Assembly (NCBI GenBank): GCA_934646835.1
Contig: CAKUES010000027.1
Coordinates: forward strand, 1-21,457
Length of the DNA: 21,457 bases
Direction: 5' to 3'
DNA from: an uncultured Coriobacteriales bacterium
GTDB lineage: Bacteria > Actinomycetota > Coriobacteriia > Coriobacteriales > QAMH01
The translations under genes were made by a program, and so were the position numbers. Shown in pieces: positions 7,649 to 14,418 of the stretch; the first letter of the stretch is position 1; the number at the start of each line of letters is the position of its first letter. The notes under the pieces are model-generated. The model did no database searches, was not told where the DNA came from, and saw only the letters and a program-made list of their open reading frames with translations.

Positions 7649-7674
7649 CTCTTAGCGATCCGCAAGTGGAATCG

Positions 7675-8505
7675 TTACTTCTTGATAGCCTTGAAAGCCT
7701 CGGTCTGGGCCTTGATGCCACGCTCGGCAGCCAAACGCTCGATGGAGGTGGCGCCAAAGAAGCCGTCGATACCGGGGACGTTCTCAATGATATAGGCCGC
7801 ATCCTTGGGCTCGGAGATCGGGCCGCCATGGCAGATGACGAGAGCCTCGGGGTTGATGTCCTTGACGACCTTCACGATACCGGCAATGATCTTCGCGCAG
7901 TCATCCAGAGTGCGGGCGGTCTCGGCGCCGATGGTGCCACCGGTGGTCAGACCCATGTGGGCGACGATGATATCAGCGCCAGCCTTGGTCATGGCAGCAG
8001 CCTGCTCCTCGTCGAAGACATACGGGCAAGTGAGCATATCGAGCTTGTGTGCCTCTGCGATCATGTCGACCTCGAGACCGTAACCCATGCCGGTCTCCTC
8101 GAGGTTCTTGCGGAAGGTGCCGTCGATGAGGCCCACGGTCGGGAAGTTCTGAACACCGTTGAAGCCCTGCTCCTTGAGCTCGGCCAGGTACTTCTTCATG
8201 ACGCGGAAGGGATCGGTGCCGCAGACGCCGGCGAGGACGGGGGTGTCCTTCACGACAGGCAGGACCTCGGAGCCCATCTCGACGACGATCTGGTTGGCGT
8301 CGCCGTAAGGAAGCAGACCTGCAAGGGAGCCACGGCCGGCCATGCGGAAGCGACCAGAGTTGCAGATGACGAAGATGTCGGCGCCGCCGGCCTCAGCCGA
8401 CTTAGCCGTGATGCCCGTACCGGCGCCTACACCGAGCAGGATATTGCCCTCGGCGATGGACTTGCGAAAACGATCGAGGATCTCCGCGCGGGACAGTTCA
8501 AGCAT
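7675..8505 (-). CDS. PEP-hydrolase-family TIM-barrel protein (C-terminal half of Tm-1-type system)
   Basis: The 276-aa protein matches the phosphoenolpyruvate hydrolase-like / TIM-barrel signal transduction family (Pfam PEP_hydrolase). Landmarks are GVGAGTGITAKSAEAGGAD near the N terminus, FVICNSGRFRMAGRGSLAGL, YGDAN, HMGLTTGG and GFFGATSIERL. True activity is not established for the family. ATG 8505 is chosen because AAGGAG lies 6 nt before it; the frame is open to 8616, but that extension is not family-like. In plants the same two domains are fused in the tomato virus-resistance protein Tm-1; here the UPF0261 half is the gene immediately upstream, in the same order. The 170-bp gap between them contains GCTTC-TTGC-GAAGC (8536-8549) and CCCTAAGGG (8521-8529) but no gene. 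Confidence 0.85.
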   Translation of the reverse strand: MLELSRAEILDRFRKSIAEGNILLGVGAGTGITAKSAEAGGADIFVICNSGRFRMAGRGSLAGLLPYGDANQIVVEMGSEVLPVVKDTPVLAGVCGTDPFRVMKKYLAELKEQGFNGVQNFPTVGLIDGTFRKNLEETGMGYGLEVDMIAEAHKLDMLTCPYVFDEEQAAAMTKAGADIIVAHMGLTTGGTIGAETARTLDDCAKIIAGIVKVVKDINPEALVICHGGPISEPKDAAYIIENVPGIDGFFGATSIERLAAERGIKAQTEAFKAIKK

Positions 8506-8675
8506 GATTTTCTCCTTCTTCCCTAAGGGACTATCGCTTCTTGCGAAGCAATGCTTTTGCCAACGGACGCGGTCCGAACCAGACCTTGCCCGATTAAGCC
8601 GATTTCCGTGCCACAAGACAGCACGCAGACAACGAGAAAAGCGAAAGCGACATGCTTCCGCCTTTCAACGTGAAT

Positions 8676-9884
8676 CTACTTGTTCATGAGGTCGATGAGC
8701 TTCTGAGCAGCCGCGATAGCGAACTCATCGTCGTTCACATGCGTGCCTATCTCGATGAGCTCTGCCTTGGTCGGGTCGATCTCCTCCCCAAGCGTTTTGA
8801 ACAGGGCCGCGTCCTCCTCGGGAGCGTAGAACGGCTGGCCCTCGGCATCGATCATGGAGACGCCCTTCAAGGGCAGCATGACGGCGCAGGGACCGATGGA
8901 CATGTTCACTTTGCTCGCGATAGCATGACCGATTTTCTCGTTCTCCTCGACCGTAGTGCGCATGAGCGTGACGGTCGGGTTGTGCCTGTAGAGGTTGCGG
9001 CCCTGGTAGTGCTCGGGCACGGTGTTCCACGGCCCAAAGTTGACCATATCGTCAGCGCCAACGGATACGACAGCAGGCACGCCATTGAGTGCGGCAGCGC
9101 TGCAACGGTCGGGACCAGCGTTAAGGACGCCGCCGGCAATCTCGTCACACCACTCAGTGGTGGTCAAGTCGAGCACGCCATTGATGAATCCGCCGTTGAT
9201 CAGCGACTCCATACACTTTCCACCCGTGCCGGTGGCGTGGAAGACGAGCACCTCGTAGCCCTTGGATTCGAGATAAGCCTGGACCTTCTGGACTGCGGGC
9301 GTAGTCACGCCGAACATAGTCGCGGCGACAAGCGGCTTGGAGTCCTCGTGCTTGGGGGCAGGATGCTCGAGCATGCCGGTCATTGCGGCGACAGCGTTGC
9401 TGAAAATCGTCGCAAAGAAAGAGTTGATGCCCGCGACATCGACGATCGAGGGAAACATCATGATGTCGGACGCACCGACATACGGGGACGTGTCACCCGA
9501 TGCCATGGTAGACACCATGATCTTGGGAACACCGACGGGCAGCTTGCGCATGCCGGCGGTTGCGATGGCGGTTCCGCCGGAGCCGCCCATGGAGAACAAA
9601 GCGTCAAAGCGGCCGTTGGCATACAGCGTGGGCAGGAGCTTCTCGACGCCGCGGGTCATGGCTTCCGTGGCAAAGGCGCGGTCCTTCTTCTCCGCAATAG
9701 TCGACATCTCAATGTCGACGGCAGCCGCGACTTCCGAGTTAGGAACGCCGGGCATGGTTTGCGGATCGAACACACCGCAGTGGATAGTCAGGGTATTGAT
9801 GCCCAGCTCCTCGAAGCGGGCCTTGACGTAGGCGAATTCCTCGCCCTTGGTGTCGAACGTACCGATGATTGCGACTGTCTTCAC
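8676..9884 (-). CDS. Tm-1-like ATP-binding domain protein (UPF0261)
   Basis: The 402-aa protein matches UPF0261, the N-terminal domain of plant Tm-1, which binds nucleotide. Visible landmarks are GTFDTKGEEF at the N terminus, MGGSGGTAIATAGMRKLP, a MVSTMASGDTSPYVG segment, FHATGTGGKCMESL and NFGPWNTVPEHYQGR. The start is GTG 9884: a GGAGG lies 5 nt before it and translation begins VKTVAIIGTFDTKG, the family's usual N terminus. An in-frame ATG at 9947 would add 21 unconserved residues. It is first in a two-gene operon with the PEP-hydrolase-like gene. Function in bacteria is unknown; a catabolic or acyl-transfer role has been suggested from context, and nothing in this window decides it. Confidence 0.88.
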   Translation of the reverse strand: MKTVAIIGTFDTKGEEFAYVKARFEELGINTLTIHCGVFDPQTMPGVPNSEVAAAVDIEMSTIAEKKDRAFATEAMTRGVEKLLPTLYANGRFDALFSMGGSGGTAIATAGMRKLPVGVPKIMVSTMASGDTSPYVGASDIMMFPSIVDVAGINSFFATIFSNAVAAMTGMLEHPAPKHEDSKPLVAATMFGVTTPAVQKVQAYLESKGYEVLVFHATGTGGKCMESLINGGFINGVLDLTTTEWCDEIAGGVLNAGPDRCSAAALNGVPAVVSVGADDMVNFGPWNTVPEHYQGRNLYRHNPTVTLMRTTVEENEKIGHAIASKVNMSIGPCAVMLPLKGVSMIDAEGQPFYAPEEDAALFKTLGEEIDPTKAELIEIGTHVNDDEFAIAAAQKLIDLMNK

Positions 9885-9951
9885 ACAAACCTCCCCCTCG
9901 AAAGGTACCGATAGCGGGAACAAGTGCAGTTCTGCCATTCGCCTCAAGAAA

Positions 9952-9968
9952 GATATTTGTCAAATATC
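9952..9968. promoter_or_regulatory. 17-bp palindrome overlapping a consensus -35 of the UPF0261 operon
   Basis: GATATTTG-T-CAAATATC is a perfect 8-1-8 palindrome, 68-84 bp upstream of GTG 9884. On the minus strand it contains TTGACA (9963-9958), a consensus -35; the matching -10 about 17 nt on (GAATGG) is poor. The overlap suggests a repressor or activator site. The 363-bp gap 9885-10247 otherwise holds only the hairpin array below. Confidence 0.5.
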
Positions 9969-10039
9969 CACAAATAAAGAGCGGATTCAGGGATTGCCAA
10001 TCTGCTTCTAATTGAGCGAGCGATGGCATGAGGAACTTG

Positions 10040-10196
10040 AGCAGGTTCTCTGAACGATTATTCGTTCAGAGAACCTGCTGAAAGCCCAGAATCCAGCGCG
10101 TCGCAGCAACGTCTGAACGATCAATCGATCAGAGAACCTGCCTAAAGCCCAAAAACCAGCGCATAGCGGCAAAGTCTGAACGATGAATCGTTCAGA
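10040..10196. repeat. 63-bp tandem array of hairpins
   Basis: TCTGAACGAT recurs at 10049, 10112 and 10175, an exact 63-bp period over about 2.5 units. Each copy is one arm of a hairpin. Unit 1 is an 18-bp perfect stem (10040-10057 with 10062-10079) around TTAT. Unit 2 has a single A/A mismatch. Unit 3 is a perfect TCTGAACGAT-GA-ATCGTTCAGA. Between hairpins, GAACCTGC, AAGCCCA and CCAGCGC are conserved while other bases drift. The array starts about 50 bp past the permease stop and may end or protect that mRNA. Confidence 0.85.
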
Positions 10197-10247
10197 GAAT
10201 GGCAACGCGAGAGCCGCTGGCATCCGCAGAGCATCCGCAACCCGCGG

Positions 10248-12914
10248 TCACTCCTGGACCTTGAGGGCCTCCGCAAGGGTCACGCGCCTGATTGTGCGCG
10301 TGTGCAAGAATGCCACCACCAGGTACGTCGCAAAGCCAATGCCCACACAGGCGGCCATGCTCCACAGCGGAACGTAGATCTCGATGTTTCCGTTGTAGGA
10401 GAGCAGCATCGAGCGAAAGATCACCGTAAGCGAACCGATGATCAGCGGCAAAGACAACACGAGCGATGCTGCGACCACCAGCGTGACAGAGCGGATGTAG
10501 AGCTGCGAGACCTCGCGGTCGCGATACCCGAAGACCTTCATGTAGCTGATGGAGCGGGCACTGCGGTCGATCACCGCCTTGGTGAGCAAGTACATGAACA
10601 ATAGGAAGATGAAGACCGCGAGACCCACCATCATGCCGATCATGGAGTCCATCATGTTGACGAACTGCTCGCCCACTGCGCGCATGTCGTCGGGTGTGGT
10701 GTCGCCAGCGTAGTAGCACGCATCGAGCTTGAGGGGCTCATTGCTCACATAGCCGTTGAAATACGAGGCCTCGTGGTCGAACATCTTGTTGAAGTCTTCG
10801 ATGCTCACGTAGACGTTCATATTCGACTTCGAGCCCCATGTGTCGCTGTCACCTGCAAGAGTCAGGGTATGGGACTCGTCCTCGTACTTGTCATAGAGCT
10901 CGACCTGCTGACCGTCCTTCCAACCAAACTTATCAACAAGACCCGCACCAAAGACGGCCTTCCCATCGCCAACCTCGAGGTCCTTCCAATAGCGAGAATC
11001 CTCGGCGATACCGTACACTGCGACGGTCTCCGTGCCGTTACCGTCGCCTCGGTCGTATTCCAGCTGACAGACAGCGTATTTCTCTGCTTGGGCAATCTTA
11101 TTGGCCCCGTTGTCGATGGTGTTCACTGGATGAAGGTCGTCATCGTCTGCATCGATCTTGGAGGAATCGTCGATGAGGTCGAGCACGTCGTCACGGCTGC
11201 AGTCGAGCGCATCGGCGATATCGTCAAGCCGCTTGTTGAGCGTGTCTTTCTTGTCTTGAACCTTATCGAGCGAATCGACCGCAGCCTGCATGCTCGCAAG
11301 CGAGGGAGCAGCCTTGGCTTTATCAGCAGCATCCTGAGCGGCATCTGCAGCGTCCTCAAGCTCGTCTTGCGCATCTTCAGCCGCAGAAAGCAACTTGCCG
11401 TCGACGGACTGCAGGCAATCGAACGCAGCCCACGAGGCACGGTCCTTGGCGCTGCCTTCAAGCTCGAGCGGTGCCTTCAAGGTGTACATGTGCTCGGAGA
11501 CAAGGCTCGTCTCGAGGTTGTCCGCATAATGCGTCATCGTCGGAAGTATCGCCAGGCCAAAGAGCAAGAGCAGGCTTGCAAAAGCGATACCGACAAAGAG
11601 CGTGGCAAAGTTACCGAGGTTCCTCAAGAAGATACGCAGGCGGAAGCGCGCCACGAAGCCCAAGCGCTCCGGCAGGCGCACGCCGCGTTTGGTGCCCGCT
11701 TTGCCCGCCGCCTCATGACGCAAGAACTGCAGTGGGGTCTTGCCCATCTTGCGCAAAAGGCCGACAAGCGTGATGAGGATGAGCGATGCGGCGGGAACAA
11801 CCGCACATTTAACGAAGATGGCCCAATCCCAGTAGACCTCAAACGGCGGCAAGCTGTACGAGCCGTAATAAAGGTTGCACATGGGTTCGGTGAAAAACCT
11901 CACGCCGAGCACCGTGCCAAGGCAAGCGGCGATAATACCGACAAGAGCCGGAAGCGCGAGGTAGTGCCGCACGATCTCTCCGCGCCGATAACCGCTCGCC
12001 ATGAGGGTGCCGATGACAGCGCTCTCCTGCTCGATTGTGGCATTGGTGAGCACCACGAAGACGAAGGCCATGATCACGATGATGATGTAGAGCAGCGTCG
12101 TCCACATGGCGGAATCACCTTTGACGTCGTCTGCGGCGTAGCCTATGCCTTGGTTAGCGCTGGCATCGACGAGGTCTTCGACATGCGCGTCGGCATCGGC
12201 CAGCGCATCCACCATGTCCTTCTCCACATCCGTGCGCTCGGCAACGGAGAGGTCCTCGTCAAACGTGAACGAGTAGTTGTAGGCGGGTGCTCCCCCAGCC
12301 TCCTCGAGGGCCTTGAAGCCCGCGCGGGACAGCTCCGCGACACCATAGGTGATCGTATTCACCGTGAAATCCGAGTTGTTGAGGAAGAGCGCCTGACTGT
12401 CGGGTTGCGTCATAATGCCGCAGACCGTGTATTGACGGCCCTCGAGCTCCACGCTGTCACCCAGCTCGAGGCTGTTGTTTGTGGCAAAGACGCGGTCGAT
12501 GGCAACCTCGCTGCCCGACGAGGGAACGTCACCCTCGCAATACGCGGCGATGTCCACCTTGGTGCGATGCTCGTACGTGCGTAGCGTGCGCTTGGTGCCA
12601 TCGTCGCCATCACCCTTAACAAAGGCGGCGTCGATTGAGAAGTTCTTGTAGAGCGTGACGCCTCCGCTTTCCTCAGCGGCATCGCGGGCAGCTTGGAGCT
12701 GGTCGTCGGTCGCCTCGAAGGACGTCGTCAGGCGCCCATCCTCGATGGCGTACTCGTCGTGCATACTGTCGATTATCTGGCTGATGGAGTGAGCGGCAAG
12801 GAGGAATCCCGACGTAAGCGCGATGGCGCCGCACATCAGCAGGAAGATGCCGAGGTACTTGCCGATGTTGGCTTTGAACTCGCGAGGCAGGCGCTTTGCA
12901 AGTGGTGTCATCAT
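10248..12914 (-). CDS. ABC transporter permease, FtsX/MacB-like, with coiled-coil insert
   Basis: The 888-aa protein has the duplicated FtsX layout: a TM helix at about 18-41, an extracytoplasmic domain (about 45-270), TM helices at about 271-291, 321-340 and 366-388, another TM at about 432-458, a second large extracytoplasmic domain, and a C-terminal FtsX block with TMs at about 759-780, 806-835 and 850-871. The second outer domain contains an Ala/Asp-rich, predicted coiled-coil stretch at about 505-580 followed by an acidic DADDDDLH patch, which looks like an insertion. It would export a lipid, peptide or drug, or act mechanically on the envelope; substrate is unknown. It begins 4 nt after the ATPase stop with AGGTG as ribosome binding site; the second Met codon (12911) is an equal start. 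Confidence 0.9.
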   Translation of the reverse strand: MMTPLAKRLPREFKANIGKYLGIFLLMCGAIALTSGFLLAAHSISQIIDSMHDEYAIEDGRLTTSFEATDDQLQAARDAAEESGGVTLYKNFSIDAAFVKGDGDDGTKRTLRTYEHRTKVDIAAYCEGDVPSSGSEVAIDRVFATNNSLELGDSVELEGRQYTVCGIMTQPDSQALFLNNSDFTVNTITYGVAELSRAGFKALEEAGGAPAYNYSFTFDEDLSVAERTDVEKDMVDALADADAHVEDLVDASANQGIGYAADDVKGDSAMWTTLLYIIIVIMAFVFVVLTNATIEQESAVIGTLMASGYRRGEIVRHYLALPALVGIIAACLGTVLGVRFFTEPMCNLYYGSYSLPPFEVYWDWAIFVKCAVVPAASLILITLVGLLRKMGKTPLQFLRHEAAGKAGTKRGVRLPERLGFVARFRLRIFLRNLGNFATLFVGIAFASLLLLFGLAILPTMTHYADNLETSLVSEHMYTLKAPLELEGSAKDRASWAAFDCLQSVDGKLLSAAEDAQDELEDAADAAQDAADKAKAAPSLASMQAAVDSLDKVQDKKDTLNKRLDDIADALDCSRDDVLDLIDDSSKIDADDDDLHPVNTIDNGANKIAQAEKYAVCQLEYDRGDGNGTETVAVYGIAEDSRYWKDLEVGDGKAVFGAGLVDKFGWKDGQQVELYDKYEDESHTLTLAGDSDTWGSKSNMNVYVSIEDFNKMFDHEASYFNGYVSNEPLKLDACYYAGDTTPDDMRAVGEQFVNMMDSMIGMMVGLAVFIFLLFMYLLTKAVIDRSARSISYMKVFGYRDREVSQLYIRSVTLVVAASLVLSLPLIIGSLTVIFRSMLLSYNGNIEIYVPLWSMAACVGIGFATYLVVAFLHTRTIRRVTLAEALKVQE

Positions 12915-12918
12915 GCAC

Positions 12919-13632
12919 CTACCAATCGAGCTCAGCCGCAGTCACAGGCGCGTCGTTGACCTCGTCTTCCGCAAGGTGCCCGTCACGCAAGCGAAGCACG
13001 CGGTCGGCCATGCGCGCGATGGCGGCGTTGTGGGTCACGATGACGAGCGTGCAACCATACTCACGGTTCACGCGCTCCATGAGCTCGAGGACCTCCTTGG
13101 AAGTCTTGTAATCGAGCGCGCCGGTGGGCTCGTCGCACAAAATGAGGCCGGGGTTCTTCACGAGCGCACGCCCGATGGCACAGCGCTGCTGCTGGCCACC
13201 GGACACTTGACGGGGAAACTTGTCGCGGTGCTCCCAAAGCCCCAAGGAGCGCAGAAGCTCTTCCATGGGAAGGGGATTATTCGACAAATGGGCTGTGACC
13301 TCGATGTTCTCGCGGATGGTGAGGTCTGGCACGAGGTTGTAGAACTGAAAGACAAAGCCGAGCTCGCGGCGGCGGTACTCGCCCAGATCCTTGGCACCAA
13401 GCGCCGTGAGCTCGCAGCCGCCTACGCTAATCGCTCCCCCGTCTGCACCCTCGAGTCCTCCAATGAGGTTCAGGAAAGTCGACTTGCCCGAGCCCGACGG
13501 TCCGAGCATAACGCACACCTCGCCCTTGTTGACTGTCGTGGTAATACCGTCAAGCACTTGAACGCGCGCATCGCCGTCGCCGTAGTGCTTCTTGAGGTCG
13601 TTGACCACTAGATAAGGAGTGCCACCCTTCAT
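12919..13632 (-). CDS. ABC transporter ATP-binding protein (LolD/MacB type)
   Basis: The 237-aa ATPase has all core motifs: Walker A GPSGSGKST, Q-loop FVFQFYNLVPDLT, signature VSGGQQQR, Walker B LILCDEPTGALD, and a switch histidine in VIVTHNAA. The FYNLVPDLTIRENIE segment and GALD after Walker B are typical of the LolD/MacB/SalX group, which pairs with FtsX-type permeases. A GGAG lies 5 nt before ATG 13632. It is the first gene of a two-gene operon with the permease, and palindromic operators lie about 55-90 bp upstream, so the exporter is probably inducible. Confidence 0.95.
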   Translation of the reverse strand: MKGGTPYLVVNDLKKHYGDGDARVQVLDGITTTVNKGEVCVMLGPSGSGKSTFLNLIGGLEGADGGAISVGGCELTALGAKDLGEYRRRELGFVFQFYNLVPDLTIRENIEVTAHLSNNPLPMEELLRSLGLWEHRDKFPRQVSGGQQQRCAIGRALVKNPGLILCDEPTGALDYKTSKEVLELMERVNREYGCTLVIVTHNAAIARMADRVLRLRDGHLAEDEVNDAPVTAAELDW

Positions 13633-13685
13633 ACACGCTCCGATTCCTTGAAAAGGCCAACGGAGCGGTCGATATGAGAGCAGAG

Positions 13686-13722
13686 TTAGCCTTGGCTAAT
13701 GTTAGATATCGCTAACTTTAGC
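13686..13722. promoter_or_regulatory. Tandem palindromic operators upstream of the ABC operon
   Basis: TTAGCCTTGGCTAA (13686-13699) and TTAGATATCGCTAA (13702-13715) fit one pattern, TTAG-[C/A]-N4-GCTAA, with 16 bp between equivalent positions. A third overlapping palindrome, GCTAA-CT-TTAGC, lies at 13711-13722. This looks like side-by-side binding by a dimeric repressor of TetR or MarR type; no such regulator gene is in the window. Promoter elements could not be assigned with confidence. Confidence 0.6.
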
Positions 13723-13810
13723 ACAGCTTCGTGTATGAGGGAGGAGAAACCCATCAAGTGAATAGAGTGCATATGATTAAGCGCGTTCTAGTGCTGGTCA
13801 AATGGTCGAA

Positions 13811-13950
13811 AAGTGCGGCCGAATGCTCACAGTCTGCCGTTAAGTGCGGTCGATTTAGCGCTTCGCTTCGCGATATCAACCGCACTTAGGCGCGAGAGAC
13901 CCACTATCAACCGCACTTAACCGGTCCTTAAGCGCAAATCAACCGCACTT
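13811..13950. repeat. Bidirectional short-repeat array containing AAGTGCGGT / ACCGCACTT
   Basis: Five copies of a 12-14 bp word occur at 30-32 bp spacing: AAGTGCGGCCGA (13811), TAAGTGCGGTCGAT (13841), then reversed ATCAACCGCACTTA (13875), ATCAACCGCACTTA (13906) and ATCAACCGCACTT (13938). The two central copies form a 14-bp stem with one mismatch (13841-13854 with 13875-13888). Spacers are 17-18 nt and unrelated. The array sits in the 534-bp gap 13633-14166, which otherwise holds the ABC operators and a GGG/CCC-rich palindrome near 14057-14073. No gene was seen in the gap. Confidence 0.85.
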
Positions 13951-14166
13951 GGGCAGATGCCTCTGCGCGCTGGATTCCGCTAGGTTTCTCTGGAAAGAAC
14001 AGCTAGACGGCGACTAGAATCTAAGAAAGTGCTGATTAGCGAGGTTTATGGGGAGGGGCAGGGTCCCTACCCTACGTAACCAGCGGTTTTGTTAATCGTA
14101 TGCAATGAACATTTGCTTTAATCAGCGTTTGCCCAGGTGTTCAACCAAGAAGAAGAGGAGACACAC

Positions 14167-14343
14167 GTGGCCCAAGAGTTCTTCGACCTGCTTTACAGCG
14201 GTTATACCGGAGAGTACCAGCTCACGAGTGCGCTGTACCGCAACGGCCGTGTCGTTGTTGGCGGAGAGGGATACCCGGCAGATGACATGGCCGTCCATTA
14301 CAGCGTGGCGGGCTACCTGGAATACGCTCGCTGGGGCCTGTAG
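14167..14343 (+). CDS. Small hypothetical protein, 58 aa
   Basis: A GTG start at 14167 follows an excellent ribosome binding site (AGAGGAG, 14154-14160, 6 nt spacer). The product begins MAQEFFDLLYSGYTGEYQL and is acidic and aromatic-rich (several Tyr and Phe), with no TM helix or signal peptide. I do not recognise a family. An upstream in-frame ATG at 14137 would add ten Glu-rich residues encoded by the ribosome binding site itself, so it is unlikely. It lies 75 bp before the flavoprotein gene on the same strand, possibly co-transcribed. It might also be a remnant of a larger gene. Confidence 0.6.
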   Translation: MAQEFFDLLYSGYTGEYQLTSALYRNGRVVVGGEGYPADDMAVHYSVAGYLEYARWGL

Positions 14344-14364
14344 GGCAAGAAGCCCGATTAGGCC
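14335..14364 (+). other. Nested hairpin over the stop codon of the small ORF
   Basis: GGCCT (14335-14339) pairs with AGGCC (14360-14364), and inside it GGGC (14343-14346) pairs with GCCC (14352-14355). The stop codon lies in the structure. It could reduce read-through into, or tune translation of, the downstream flavoprotein gene. Confidence 0.35.
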
Positions 14365-14418
14365 GATTCAAGCAAAAAGTCGATGCAGACAAAGCGTCGA
14401 TTCAACGAGGAGCGCACG

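Noticed and set aside
10008..10223. 71-aa minus-strand ORF with a 21-residue repeat
   Set aside because: Its repetition follows from the 63-bp hairpin array; there is no good ribosome binding site and perfect stems are better explained by DNA/RNA structure. The coincidence is kept as a finding.
13811..13950. CRISPR array
   Set aside because: The repeat word is only 12-14 bp, copies occur in both orientations, spacers are 17-18 nt, and there are no cas genes.
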